From Streptomyces sp. SJL17-4 (GTDB taxonomy: Bacteria > Actinomycetota > Actinomycetes > Streptomycetales > Streptomycetaceae): DNA of 64,000 bases. The stretch is from assembly GCF_036826855.1 (NCBI RefSeq), contig NZ_CP104578.1, positions 1,116,001-1,180,000 on the forward strand. Direction: 5' to 3'. Made by a program: the position numbers and the translations under genes. Numbering within the stretch: position 1 is the first letter of the stretch; every line of letters starts with the position of its first letter. The notes under the pieces were generated by a model that was not told where the DNA came from, searched no databases, and was given only the letters and a program-made list of their open reading frames with translations. Shown here in pieces: positions 44,228 through 53,526 of the stretch.

Positions 44228-46035
44228 CCACGCCCCCTCGCCACGTCCACGGTCTGGTGCGAGCCGACACCAACGGACAGCCCGCGTGGGCACTGGTCGG
44301 TGATGGCGCGCTCGCGACTCTGGCGTCCGACCGGATCACGACCAGCGAGCTGGAGGCCCTGCCTCTGGACGCACAGGAGCACGAAGCGCTCGTCGAGCGT
44401 GTCATGGACGCACTCCAGTGGTACGGGGCCGATCTCAGGACGACACCAGGCGGGGCCGGGTGGCTGTATGTGCAGCACGTACCGGTCCGTCGCCTGGTGG
44501 CTCAAGTCGCACGCAGGCTGATGGCCCTCAGCGCCTGGGAGCCGTTCAGAGAGGCGCCCGGCCCGCTGAAGATCGCTCCCCACGAGGGACTCGTCGGGCT
44601 TCGCGAGAGCAGTTCCCGGGAGTACCGCGCCTACACCGTCACGTGGTCCGGCATCGCCTATCTGCTCGGGGCAACTGCGTTGTACAACCCCTTCCGTACG
44701 GCGCAGCTGAGCAACCTGAAACCGGTGCGCGTCGACACCCGGGTACCGAGCCCACCTCCGTCGGCGCTGCCACGCACCGGCGTCGTCGCGCTCTCGTGGT
44801 CGTCCCGCCATGCGGCCACTCTGCTCCCGGTGCTCGAAGACCTGACAGGTGGTGGCCGGACGAGTCTCCTCGTCGATCTCGCCACGGACCCGGCGCAACG
44901 CTGCGACACCCCAGCCGTCGAGGGCATCCGGCTCGTTACGCCTCCCCCTGGCCTCTTCGCCCTGTCCGGAGCCGTGGAGCACCTGCAGCTGTGGGACGAC
45001 GAGCACGTCGTCCAGGTGAAGGAACACGTTGTCCGGCTCTCGCGTCTGGTCCGTCTCCTGGCCGTCTTGCTGGAGACGAGCGGGGGATGCACCCAGCCGT
45101 CGTGGCGCTCCGTGGTCCGTCTGGAGACGTGGCTGAGCGGTGTTCTGAAGGCCTCTCGTCCGCACACGCTGCTCGTCAGTAACGACACCAGCCCCGTCGG
45201 CGCGCTCACCGTCCACCTGGCCGACCGCACTGGCGTGAACACGGTCAATGTGCAGCACGGGGCCTGGACTGCGGAGTCGGTCGCATGGCCTGCGCTGCAC
45301 AGCCGGGACATCGTCATCATGGGCGATCGAGACGCCCCGCTCGCCAAGACATGGGCGCGGCACCCGGACGCCGAGGTCCATGTGCTGGGGCAGCCCCGCT
45401 TCGACGTCCTCGCAGGCGTCGAGCGGAGTACCCAGAGGCGATACCTGGAAAAGCTGCTGGTCCCCGGAGACGGGCGGAGCCCCGACCGGATCATGGTCTG
45501 GGCCTGCCAACCCTTCGGTCCCGACCGGCTCAAGGCCCACGCCGACCTCCTCCTGGACGGGATGTGGAAGGCCGAGGGTGAATGGGGCCTGGTCATCGCC
45601 CCACACCCGGCGCAGAGCCCGAAGGTCTTCGCCTCGCTCATGCAGCGGGACGGAAGGCCGCTCGTGGCCGTCGCCGATCCGCAGGTAGGGGCACGGGGTT
45701 GTCTCGCCGGTGCCGACGTCGTGGCGAGCGCCTATTCGACGTGTGGCATCGAGGCCGCCCTCTTGGGCGTGCCGGTCCTGGAGATCGGCACCGCCGAAGA
45801 ACGCACGCTCGGGCTTGCTACTCACGGCCTCGCGCGACGCTGCACCACCCCCGGGGACGTCGCCGACGCGCTCTCCACACTCCCCAAGGCACACACGGCT
45901 GCCGAACCCGCCTCGACGGACGCGGTGTGCCGCTGGGGCGGCGACAGCGCCGCCCTTGTCGCGCAACTCATCGTCAGCCGCACATCTGGCAACCCGCTCG
46001 AACACCTCCGAAACGAAGGAGTCTCCGCCCGATGA
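44224..46035 (+). CDS. Large GT-B-like glycosyltransferase or glycerophosphotransferase-like protein
   Basis: This 603-residue protein has a weakly conserved N-terminal half and a C-terminal half like GT-B enzymes of the capsule or CDP-glycerol transferase type: VNVQHGAWTAESVAW, LGQPRFDVLAG, VIAPHPAQSPKVF and YSTCGIEAALLGVPVLEIG. It probably transfers a sugar or sugar-phosphate from an activated nucleotide. No donor can be named. It is coupled to its neighbours by 4-base overlaps on both sides. Confidence 0.65.
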   Translation: MTTPPRHVHGLVRADTNGQPAWALVGDGALATLASDRITTSELEALPLDAQEHEALVERVMDALQWYGADLRTTPGGAGWLYVQHVPVRRLVAQVARRLMALSAWEPFREAPGPLKIAPHEGLVGLRESSSREYRAYTVTWSGIAYLLGATALYNPFRTAQLSNLKPVRVDTRVPSPPPSALPRTGVVALSWSSRHAATLLPVLEDLTGGGRTSLLVDLATDPAQRCDTPAVEGIRLVTPPPGLFALSGAVEHLQLWDDEHVVQVKEHVVRLSRLVRLLAVLLETSGGCTQPSWRSVVRLETWLSGVLKASRPHTLLVSNDTSPVGALTVHLADRTGVNTVNVQHGAWTAESVAWPALHSRDIVIMGDRDAPLAKTWARHPDAEVHVLGQPRFDVLAGVERSTQRRYLEKLLVPGDGRSPDRIMVWACQPFGPDRLKAHADLLLDGMWKAEGEWGLVIAPHPAQSPKVFASLMQRDGRPLVAVADPQVGARGCLAGADVVASAYSTCGIEAALLGVPVLEIGTAEERTLGLATHGLARRCTTPGDVADALSTLPKAHTAAEPASTDAVCRWGGDSAALVAQLIVSRTSGNPLEHLRNEGVSAR

Positions 46036-46988
46036 CTTCCCTGACCGCCGACAGCATCGCCGAGCTCTTCGTCGGTGCCGTCACCCTGGCCAAGTCCGGC
46101 GAGAGCGTCAGCCCGCGCGGCATGGCGACTCGTGAGGTCCTCGACGTCCACATGCGGCTCACCCGTCCGCGGGCCCGCCTGCTGCACGCGCCGCCGAGCA
46201 GGATCCTGAACCCCGCGTTCGCAGTGGCCGAGACCGTCTGGATCCTCTCCGGCTCGGACGAGCCCTGGATCTTCGACTACAACGCGAAGCTCCGGCAGTA
46301 CGCCGACGACGGAGTACTGCGCGGCGCCTACGGACCGCGGATGCGGAAGTGGGCGGGCACCGTGGACCAGCTGGCCCGCGTCGTGGCGATCCTCAAGCAG
46401 GACCCGGACTCCCGTCGAGCCCTCATCCAGCTCTACGACCCGGCCCGGGACGCCGCCGGCCACAAGGACGTTCCCTGCACACTCGGCTTCCGCTTCTACC
46501 TGCGTGACGGTCACCTGCACATGTCGACGACGATGCGCGGCCAGGACGTGTGGATCGGCTTGCCGTACGACCTGTTCTTCTACACGGTCCTGCACGAGTT
46601 GGTGGCCGGCTGGATCGGCGCCGAGCTGGGCGACTTCCACCACCACGTCGGCTCCCTGCACATCTACGAGAACCACCTCGTCCAGGCGGATGAGTTGACC
46701 TCGATCGTCGCGAGTGTCGACATGCCGGACCTCACCACCCCGTGGGAGGGATTCGACGCCCTCCTCCATCAGGTCAAGATGGGGGACGTGACCGGGCACG
46801 CCGGCTGGGACGGCATGTCCGAGACCCTGCGCAGCTACCAGATCTGGAAGGGTGGTCGGCGGGAGCACGCGACGGCCCTGGCCGGCAAGATCGACGGGCC
46901 CCTCGGCCAGGCCGTGATCGCCTGGTACGACGAGCTGAACCGTCGCTCCACCTCCTCACCCGCGCATGCGTCGGCTGGTGCACGGTGA
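46032..46988 (+). CDS. Thymidylate-synthase-fold CMP/dCMP hydroxymethylase-like enzyme
   Basis: This 318-residue protein has the thymidylate synthase core: catalytic Cys149 (VPCTLGF), phosphate-binding MRGQDVWIGLPYD and nucleoside-binding His210/Tyr212 in SLHIYENH. The Asn that selects dUMP in thymidylate synthase is Asp180 here, the change found in dCMP hydroxymethylase and the CMP hydroxymethylase MilA. It probably adds a hydroxymethyl group to C5 of a cytosine nucleotide using methylenetetrahydrofolate. It is followed directly by a carbamoyltransferase. Confidence 0.82.
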   Translation: MTSLTADSIAELFVGAVTLAKSGESVSPRGMATREVLDVHMRLTRPRARLLHAPPSRILNPAFAVAETVWILSGSDEPWIFDYNAKLRQYADDGVLRGAYGPRMRKWAGTVDQLARVVAILKQDPDSRRALIQLYDPARDAAGHKDVPCTLGFRFYLRDGHLHMSTTMRGQDVWIGLPYDLFFYTVLHELVAGWIGAELGDFHHHVGSLHIYENHLVQADELTSIVASVDMPDLTTPWEGFDALLHQVKMGDVTGHAGWDGMSETLRSYQIWKGGRREHATALAGKIDGPLGQAVIAWYDELNRRSTSSPAHASAGAR

Positions 46989-48715
46989 CGGCGGCCGTGG
47001 ACCAGACACCCTCGGTCATCCTCGGCCTGTGCTCGTACACCCACGACTCCGCCGCCGCGCTGCTCGTCGACGGGCAGCTCGTCGGCTTCGTCGAGGAGGA
47101 GCGGCTGTCACAGAAGAAGCACACCAAGGACTACCCGCGCCACGCCGTCGAGTGGCTGCTCGGCGAGACCGGGCTGTCCGCCACCGACGTCGACGCCGTG
47201 GCCTACAACTTTCAGCCCGCCCGCTACCTGCTCGAATCCCCGGCCGCGCTGCGTCTGGCGCTGTCACCGACCACACGTGACCGGGCGGTGCCGCGAGCCC
47301 GTGGCTTCGCCAAGGTGTCGATGCGCACCCAGCTCCGTGTCCGCGACATCGGCCGGCGGTTCCCCGCCGCACGCGTCTCCCCCGTCCTGCATCACAGGGC
47401 TCATCAGCTGACGGCTTTCGCGGCCTCCGGGTGGAACGAGTCCGCCGTGCTCGTGGTGGACAGCCTCGGCGAGCGGCAGACGACAACCATCGCCCGAGGG
47501 CACGACGCGCTCCGTCCACGCACTCGCACCTTGGAGGCGATCAACGATCCCGCCTCACTCGGGTACGTATACGGCGCTGTCACCGAGCACCTGGGATGGC
47601 GTCGTGGTGACGAGGAGGGCACCGTGATGGCGCTCGCCGCGCTCGGTGACCCCGGGCGATTCCGGAAACTCTTCGCCCGCGCTGTCCGCATCACCCCCAC
47701 GGGCTTCGTCGTCGACCCGCTCTACTTTCCCCCGCGGGTGCTGACTTCGGGCTATCCGAGGACGACTCGCCGGTTCATCGACGAGACGTGCCCCGAACGC
47801 CACCCGAGCGAGCCGCTGAGCGACGTGCACCGGGACCTGGCCGCAGCCCTCCAAGAGCGCACGGAGCAGGTGATGCTGCATCTCGCTCGCCGAGCGCGGA
47901 CCATCACCGGCTCCCGACGTCTGTGCGTCGGAGGCGGCGTCGCCACGAACTGCGTGAGCATCGGCCGCATCATCGAGGCCGGCGTGTTCGACGAAGTCTT
48001 CGTGCCGCCCGCCCCTGGCGATGCCGGCACCGCGATCGGCGCCGCCATCGCCGTACACCACGACAGTCGCGCCCCACAGCCCGTGTCCGGCGTCACCCGG
48101 GCCTGCTACCTCGGCCCGTCCTTCCAGGACACGCCCCTCGACCTCACGCCATGGCCAGGCCTTCAGGAGAAGGCCCTCGGTGCCGAGGCCGTCGAGTTCC
48201 TCGCCGAGCAGCTCGCCAACGGTCTGATCGTCGGGCTCTTCCAGGGCCGCGTCGAGGCCGGCCCCCGTGCCCTCGGCAACCGCTCGATCCTCGCCTCCCC
48301 TCGGGAGCCGGGCGTCATCAAGCGACTGAACGACTCCGTGAAGTTCCGGGAGCCGTTCCGTCCCTTCGCCCCGATGGTGCTCGCCGAGCGTGCTTCGGAG
48401 TTCTTCACCCTCGGCCAGGAGGCGCCGTACATGTCGATGGCCTCCGGCGTGACCGACAAGGCGCGCGAATTGGTGCCGGCCATCGTGCACGCCAACGGCA
48501 CCTCCCGTCTCCAGACCGTCACTCGCTCGCAGAACCCGTTCATGCACGAGGTCCTCAGCGCCTTCGCCAGGCGCACGGGGGTTCCGGTACTGATCAACAC
48601 CTCGCTCAACGTCAAGGGCAAGCCGATCTGCGGGACACCGGAGATGACGCTCAACTGCCTGGCCAACTCGGGGTTGGACGCCCTGCTGCTGGAAGGACGG
48701 TGGATCACCAAGTGA
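46985..48715 (+). CDS. NodU-type O-carbamoyltransferase
   Basis: This 576-residue enzyme has the Kae1-like N-terminal domain (GLCSYTHDSAAALLVDGQLV, HHRAHQLTAF, VVDSLGE, GGVATNC) and the C-terminal YrdC-like hallmark GRVEAGPRALGNRSILASP. The family moves a carbamoyl group from carbamoyl phosphate to a hydroxyl via carbamoyl-adenylate. The natural acceptor here is the hydroxymethyl group made by the preceding enzyme (inference). GTG start, overlapping the previous stop. Confidence 0.88.
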   Translation: MTAAVDQTPSVILGLCSYTHDSAAALLVDGQLVGFVEEERLSQKKHTKDYPRHAVEWLLGETGLSATDVDAVAYNFQPARYLLESPAALRLALSPTTRDRAVPRARGFAKVSMRTQLRVRDIGRRFPAARVSPVLHHRAHQLTAFAASGWNESAVLVVDSLGERQTTTIARGHDALRPRTRTLEAINDPASLGYVYGAVTEHLGWRRGDEEGTVMALAALGDPGRFRKLFARAVRITPTGFVVDPLYFPPRVLTSGYPRTTRRFIDETCPERHPSEPLSDVHRDLAAALQERTEQVMLHLARRARTITGSRRLCVGGGVATNCVSIGRIIEAGVFDEVFVPPAPGDAGTAIGAAIAVHHDSRAPQPVSGVTRACYLGPSFQDTPLDLTPWPGLQEKALGAEAVEFLAEQLANGLIVGLFQGRVEAGPRALGNRSILASPREPGVIKRLNDSVKFREPFRPFAPMVLAERASEFFTLGQEAPYMSMASGVTDKARELVPAIVHANGTSRLQTVTRSQNPFMHEVLSAFARRTGVPVLINTSLNVKGKPICGTPEMTLNCLANSGLDALLLEGRWITK

Positions 48716-49764
48716 GGATCGGATACAGCTTCTGGGGCTTCCTCGGCAACGGGATCACCGACACACCGGACGGGGGCCGCAGCCACCGCCGCCCCTTGAT
48801 CGACGCCCTCCTCGACCGCGGCCACGAGATCGTCTTCCTCCAGGCCAACCGCGACCTGATCGAGGCCGGCGACGACCTGGGCAATGCCTACACCTTCCAC
48901 AGCGGCAGCCCGGACATCGACGCTCTGTTCCTGGAGTGGCGCTGGGCGATCGACGGACGCAACACCACACCGTGCGGCGCCGAAGGCCACACGTGCGACC
49001 TGCATCGCCAGGCCGAACTGGTCACCCGTTACACCGTGCGCAGGAAGACGCCGACCGCGATCTGGGACAAGGACCGCAAGCTCCGGGGCGAAAGCGTGTG
49101 GCGGCGCGTCCCCCATGTCACCATCTGCGAGGCCGCCCTCGAACCGACGCCTGGGGCGCAGCGCCTGCTCTTCCCCGTCGACGACCGTCTGCTCGCCGAG
49201 GCCGATCCGGTCGCGCTCGCCGAGAGGCCTCGTGACCTCGTCCTCGGGTACGTCGGCAACCAGTACCACCGTGACGAGCACTTCGACCGCTTCTTCGCAC
49301 CGGCCGCGGCGTGCTTCGACCATCTGGTCGGAGGCAAGTGGACCAAGTCCGGCCGCTGGCCGCACGTCCGGTTCCTCGGCAGGCTCCCCTTCGAGGCGGT
49401 CCATGGCATTTATGGCAGGTCGCTGGCGACCATCCTCATGCTGCCCGAGACGTACGCGGCCGTCGGGCAGATGACGCAGCGGATCTTCGAGGCCGTGCTC
49501 GCCGGCTGCCTTCCACTCGCCCCTGCCGACATCGTGCATGCCGACCACTTCGTGCCCGAGGAGCTGATCGTCAGCACCGGCAGCGAAGTGATCGAGCGGC
49601 TGACCCATCTCCAGCGGATCGCCGGCACCCAGCAGCACGCGGACTTGATCGCGTCCTGTCTGGACCGTCTGGACCTGTTCCGGCTGAGCCGACAGGTCGA
49701 CGTGCTGGAAGCCGTCCTGGACGCGGCCGCCGACCCCCTCGCGATCGAACGCGGGGCGGCCTGA
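48712..49764 (+). CDS. CgeB-like glycosyltransferase family protein
   Basis: This 350-residue protein starts RIGYSFWGFLGNG and has GT-B features: a C-terminal LGRLPFEAVHGIYGRSLATI and QRIFEAVLAGCLPLAPADI, as in CgeB/DUF3880 glycosyltransferases. It probably transfers a sugar. It may act on the nucleoside or on another part of the product. GTG overlaps the carbamoyltransferase stop. The 96 bases after it could hold an internal promoter. Confidence 0.65.
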   Translation: MRIGYSFWGFLGNGITDTPDGGRSHRRPLIDALLDRGHEIVFLQANRDLIEAGDDLGNAYTFHSGSPDIDALFLEWRWAIDGRNTTPCGAEGHTCDLHRQAELVTRYTVRRKTPTAIWDKDRKLRGESVWRRVPHVTICEAALEPTPGAQRLLFPVDDRLLAEADPVALAERPRDLVLGYVGNQYHRDEHFDRFFAPAAACFDHLVGGKWTKSGRWPHVRFLGRLPFEAVHGIYGRSLATILMLPETYAAVGQMTQRIFEAVLAGCLPLAPADIVHADHFVPEELIVSTGSEVIERLTHLQRIAGTQQHADLIASCLDRLDLFRLSRQVDVLEAVLDAAADPLAIERGAA

Positions 49765-49860
49765 TGCAGCTGAGCAGCCAGGCCACCGTGTCTGGACCAT
49801 CCGAACGTGCCCAGGTGTCCGGTCCGACCCGGCGTCCGAGCACCTCTACGCTGGAGCATC

Positions 49861-50373
49861 ATGAAGAAGGTCGCCATCGTCGGCTGCGGAGGCAGCGGCA
49901 AGTCGTATCTGGCGCGGGAGCTGGGCAGGATTATCGACGCCCCGGTGACGCACCTGGACGCCGCGTTCTACGACGACGAGTGGAACGAGCTGCCCATGGA
50001 GAAGTTCGCCGACCTGCAGCGGGAGCTGGTCGCGCAGCCGAGGTGGGTGATAGACGGGAACTACAACTCGACCCTGCAGACCCGACTCGAAGCCTGCGAC
50101 ACCGTGGTCCTGATGGACGTCTCGACCGTGGCCGCACTGTACGGGATCTTCTCCCGGCAGATCCGGCACGGGGCCGGGCACAAGGGCAACGGGGTGCACA
50201 ACCGCATCCACTGGGGCGTGGTCAAGTACGTGGCGACGTACCGCCGCAAGATGCGCCCGCGGGTCATGGCCAAGATCGAGCAATTCGCCTCAGGTCGTGC
50301 CGAGGTGGTGCTGCTGTCCAGCCGACGGCAGACGCGCCGCTGGCTGCGCAGGGTCGCCGCCGAGCACCGTTGA
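49861..50373 (+). CDS. Adenylate-kinase-like P-loop protein
   Basis: This 170-residue P-loop kinase has Walker A GCGGSGKS at its start, VTHLDAAFYDDEW and WVIDGNYNSTLQ, like the topology-modulation (FlaR) family. It probably phosphorylates a nucleotide or small molecule. ATG at 49861 is given, since the Walker motif starts eight residues in. It is separated from its neighbours by 96 and 31 bases. Confidence 0.8.
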   Translation: MKKVAIVGCGGSGKSYLARELGRIIDAPVTHLDAAFYDDEWNELPMEKFADLQRELVAQPRWVIDGNYNSTLQTRLEACDTVVLMDVSTVAALYGIFSRQIRHGAGHKGNGVHNRIHWGVVKYVATYRRKMRPRVMAKIEQFASGRAEVVLLSSRRQTRRWLRRVAAEHR

Positions 50374-50404
50374 TCCTCCCGCGCCCCCGAGAGGAGGGCG
50401 CGGC

Positions 50405-51250
50405 ATGAGCGGCACCAACCCCTTCCTCGACCCGACACGCCAGGCGGAGCTGTACGGGCACGCCTCTCGGCTGGCCGGCCGCTCCAACGCCTTGATGCGA
50501 GCGAAGACCGCCGGACGCCCCGTACCGGAGACGATCGTCGGGCTCGTGCGTGCCCATCACGAACGGCCGGCCCGTCTCGGCCTGGCCCTGGACCTCGGCT
50601 GCGGTCGCGGCACGAGCAGCCTGATCCTCGCCGAGGGGCTTCGGCCCCGGCGCGTCGTCGGCCTCGATGCCGCGCCCGCCCTGGTCGAACAGGCCCGCCG
50701 GCGCGCCCGGCGGCTGCCCGACCTCCTGGTGAACTTCCACCAGGGCGACTTCCACCGTCTCCCCGTGACCACCGGGGTGTGCGATGTCGTCGTCGCCGCG
50801 TTCTGTCTGTACCACTCATCCAATCCGCTGACCGTAGTTGCGGAGATCGGTCGCGCGCTGGCTCCTGGCGGTCTGGCCGTGCTCGTCACGAAAGGGATCG
50901 ACAGCTATCGGGAGATGGACCAGCTCGTCTCTGCCGCCGGCCTCGACCCACGAGCCGAACAGCACGAGAGCCTGTACATCTCGGCGCACAGCGGCAATCT
51001 CGCCGACCTGGCCAGTGCGTCGCTCGACGTCCTCGCCGTGGAGCACGAAGAGCACAGGTTCACCTTCGACGGCCACGACCACGTGGCCGAGTACCTGGCC
51101 ACCAACCCGAAGTACGACCTCGCCCCCGGTCTGTACGGCAATCCGAGCGCGCTCGCCGCAAGCCTGCACCAGTCCCTTCCGGACAGTCCGCTCACCACTA
51201 CGTCCCTCGTCACGTTCGTCGTGGCTCGGTCGCAGGGAGGCAGGCTGTGA
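50405..51250 (+). CDS. SAM-dependent methyltransferase
   Basis: This 281-residue class I methyltransferase has motif I LALDLGCGRGTSSL, the acidic loop VVGLDAAPALVEQA and motif IV VVVAAFCLYHSSNP. The substrate is unknown. GAGGAGG stands ahead of the ATG. It overlaps the following phosphotransferase gene by four bases. It may methylate a sugar or base in the pathway. Confidence 0.82.
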   Translation: MSGTNPFLDPTRQAELYGHASRLAGRSNALMRAKTAGRPVPETIVGLVRAHHERPARLGLALDLGCGRGTSSLILAEGLRPRRVVGLDAAPALVEQARRRARRLPDLLVNFHQGDFHRLPVTTGVCDVVVAAFCLYHSSNPLTVVAEIGRALAPGGLAVLVTKGIDSYREMDQLVSAAGLDPRAEQHESLYISAHSGNLADLASASLDVLAVEHEEHRFTFDGHDHVAEYLATNPKYDLAPGLYGNPSALAASLHQSLPDSPLTTTSLVTFVVARSQGGRL

Positions 51251-52008
51251 GACCCCGGCATTTCATCAAACGGTACGAGACCGCTGCCCAGGTGGCTTCG
51301 GCGGCCCGTCACCACGCCTGGCTCGCCGAGCACGCGCGGCCGCTGCGGCTTCCGGCACTGACCATGGTCGGTCCGACGAGTCTGACGTACGAGTGGATCG
51401 ACGGCCGCCCGGCCCGGCCAGAGGACCTGCTGCCCCTGGCCGGGCTGCTGGGCGACGCCCACGGAGCAGCCTGGGCCACCGACCTCCGGCCGGCGCCTCT
51501 GAACACGCCGCACCGCTTCCGGGACGGCATCGCCTTCGGCGACTACATCGGTCCCCGGCAGTCTGCCCTCCGAAGAAGACTGGAACAGGGGTACCTGCCG
51601 GACCGGGTTGCCCTCCACGCGATGCTGACGCTGCTGGAGAAGACCGCCGAGGGGCCGGCCGCCTTCTACAAGGACAGCAACCCACGGAACTTCATCATCA
51701 CCGAGGTCGGCGACATCTACGTGGTCGATACCGACGACCTGACGCTCGCGCCGATGGGGTACGACCTGGCGAAGCTGATCGCGACGTTGGTCCTGACGTA
51801 CGGCCCTCTGCCTGCCCCAGTCATCGACTGCACCCTGCGCGCCTACAACGAGGCCGCTGAGCGCCACGACCCCCGGCTCGGCAGCACGGATCGCGAGCGG
51901 CTCGTCGACTTCCTGGCCCTGCACGCCGTCCTCACTGCTCCGTACGCCGGGCGCAACGGCTACCGCGACAGCTGGCCGTCCCGCCCCTGTCCCCGAGGTT
52001 CCGCATGA
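51247..52008 (+). CDS. APH-like small-molecule phosphotransferase
   Basis: This 253-residue protein has the kinase-like catalytic loop FYKDSNPRNFIIT (a variant of the HxDxxxxN loop, with Lys in place of His) and the metal-binding VVDTDDLTLAPMGYDLAKL. It probably phosphorylates a hydroxyl on a sugar or nucleoside. GTG start, coupled to the methyltransferase. It is short at the N-terminal lobe, which raises doubt about full activity. Confidence 0.7.
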   Translation: MRPRHFIKRYETAAQVASAARHHAWLAEHARPLRLPALTMVGPTSLTYEWIDGRPARPEDLLPLAGLLGDAHGAAWATDLRPAPLNTPHRFRDGIAFGDYIGPRQSALRRRLEQGYLPDRVALHAMLTLLEKTAEGPAAFYKDSNPRNFIITEVGDIYVVDTDDLTLAPMGYDLAKLIATLVLTYGPLPAPVIDCTLRAYNEAAERHDPRLGSTDRERLVDFLALHAVLTAPYAGRNGYRDSWPSRPCPRGSA

Positions 52009-52661
52009 TCACCACCGAACTCGTCTTCGTCCGCCATGGCGAGGCTCAGTGCAACGTCGACGGCCTGGTCGGCGGCCCACGCACCTGCACCGGGCTGACC
52101 AACCGCGGGTACGCCCAGGTCGAGCAGGTCTCACTCCGCCTCGCCGCCGAGCACCGCGCCAAGCCGTTTGACGCGCTGTACGCCGGACCGCGCATCCGCC
52201 TGCGCCAGACCGGCGAGATCATCAGCCAGGCCGTCAGGATCCCCCTGTCCGTGGACTACCGTCTCGACGGTCCCGTCCACGGCGCCGCCGACGGGCAGTC
52301 CTGGACAGAGGTGAAGACCGCCGCCGATGGCGGGCCGCACGCCCACCCCGACAGGCCCTGGGCCGCTGGATCCGATACGTGGAACGGCTACCTCGGACGG
52401 GCCGGGCGCTTCCTGCAGGAACTCATCGACCGACACGAGGGCGAACGCGTCCTGTTCGCCGCGCACGGCGAGACCGTGATCGTCGCCCACACACTGCTCC
52501 TGGGGATCGCGCTCGGTTCCCCGGCAGGATTCACCGTCTCCCACGGCTCCATCACCCGTTGGCAGCACCACCTGAATCGCCTCGGACAGAGAAGGTGGAT
52601 GCTCGATCGCCACAATGACACCGAGCACCTGGCCGCCTTAGGTCAGGAGGCTGCGTCGTGA
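52005..52661 (+). CDS. Histidine-phosphatase family protein
   Basis: This 218-residue protein has the phosphoglycerate-mutase-like motif FVRHGEAQCN with the catalytic His and a second His in FAAHGETVIV. It removes phosphate from a small molecule. It sits between two APH-like kinases and overlaps both, a phosphorylation and dephosphorylation set typical of activated-sugar or protected-intermediate pathways. Confidence 0.88.
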   Translation: MITTELVFVRHGEAQCNVDGLVGGPRTCTGLTNRGYAQVEQVSLRLAAEHRAKPFDALYAGPRIRLRQTGEIISQAVRIPLSVDYRLDGPVHGAADGQSWTEVKTAADGGPHAHPDRPWAAGSDTWNGYLGRAGRFLQELIDRHEGERVLFAAHGETVIVAHTLLLGIALGSPAGFTVSHGSITRWQHHLNRLGQRRWMLDRHNDTEHLAALGQEAAS

Positions 52662-53494
52662 TCACGCTGTCCGACGACCCTCGACTGAGCCTGGCGCGGG
52701 GCGCGCTGGGAGCGGTCCGGATCGTGCACGATCCGATGCTCCCGCCTCGTGTCCTGCGTCTGGTCAGCCGTGACGGCAACGAGTTCTTCGCCAAGCAGCA
52801 CAGCGATCGCGACCGGTACATCCGGGAGCTCCACGCCTATCTCGCCTGGGGATCCCACCTGATCGGCCACGTCCCTCGTGTGGCGGGCCGACAGGACCGG
52901 ACGTGCACGCTGCTGCTCACCGCTGTTCCCGGCGTGCGGGCGGACACGGTCGCACCGGGGTCGCCCGAGGAGGAGCAGGCCCATTGCGAGGCCGGTCGCG
53001 TGCTGGGCAAGCTGCACCACGCCACCTCGGTACCGCGCACCGGTGCCGTCGGCACGGAACTCACCCAGCGGCTGCGCGCCTGGACCGCTCGCGCTGACGA
53101 GGCCGGCCTCGTCACCACGGCCGAGCACGAACGCCTCAGCCACCACGCGGAGATTCTGGCGAACACGCTCATGGACAGCGCCGTGTGCCACCTCGACTAC
53201 CAGCCACGGAACTGGCTCCTCGGCGACGCCTTCGGGCTGTGCGACTTCGAGCACATGCGCCGCGACGCCCGCATCCGCGACTTCGCCCGGCTCGAGTTCC
53301 GCCGCTGGCAGGCCGCCCCCAACCTCCGCACGGCCTTCTTCGCCGGATACGGAAAGCCGTTGAACGACACCGAACAGCGGCTGCTGGACTCCTTCGGCGC
53401 CATCGAGGCGGTCACCGCACTCGTCCGCGGACACGAGCAGGACGACCTCGCCCTCAGCACCCACGGCCGCACCGTTCTGGCCCGCCTCCCCTGA
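52658..53494 (+). CDS. Aminoglycoside-phosphotransferase-like kinase
   Basis: This 278-residue APH-fold kinase has the catalytic loop CHLDYQPRNWLLG and metal-binding LCDFEHMRRD. An ATP-binding lysine is in EFFAKQHSDRDRY. It probably phosphorylates a sugar or nucleoside, or protects the host from its own product. It starts with GTG in a 4-base overlap with the phosphatase gene. Confidence 0.85.
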   Translation: MITLSDDPRLSLARGALGAVRIVHDPMLPPRVLRLVSRDGNEFFAKQHSDRDRYIRELHAYLAWGSHLIGHVPRVAGRQDRTCTLLLTAVPGVRADTVAPGSPEEEQAHCEAGRVLGKLHHATSVPRTGAVGTELTQRLRAWTARADEAGLVTTAEHERLSHHAEILANTLMDSAVCHLDYQPRNWLLGDAFGLCDFEHMRRDARIRDFARLEFRRWQAAPNLRTAFFAGYGKPLNDTEQRLLDSFGAIEAVTALVRGHEQDDLALSTHGRTVLARLP

Positions 53495-53526
53495 ACCACC
53501 ACTCCCCCGATTCCTGGAGACCCTCC

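Noticed and set aside
43777..46005. A 742-codon minus-strand frame
   Set aside because: Antisense to the HAD and glycosyltransferase genes, which have clear motifs and coupled overlaps.
46032..46988. Ordinary thymidylate synthase
   Set aside because: The dUMP-selecting Asn is Asp, and the gene is embedded in a tailoring operon.
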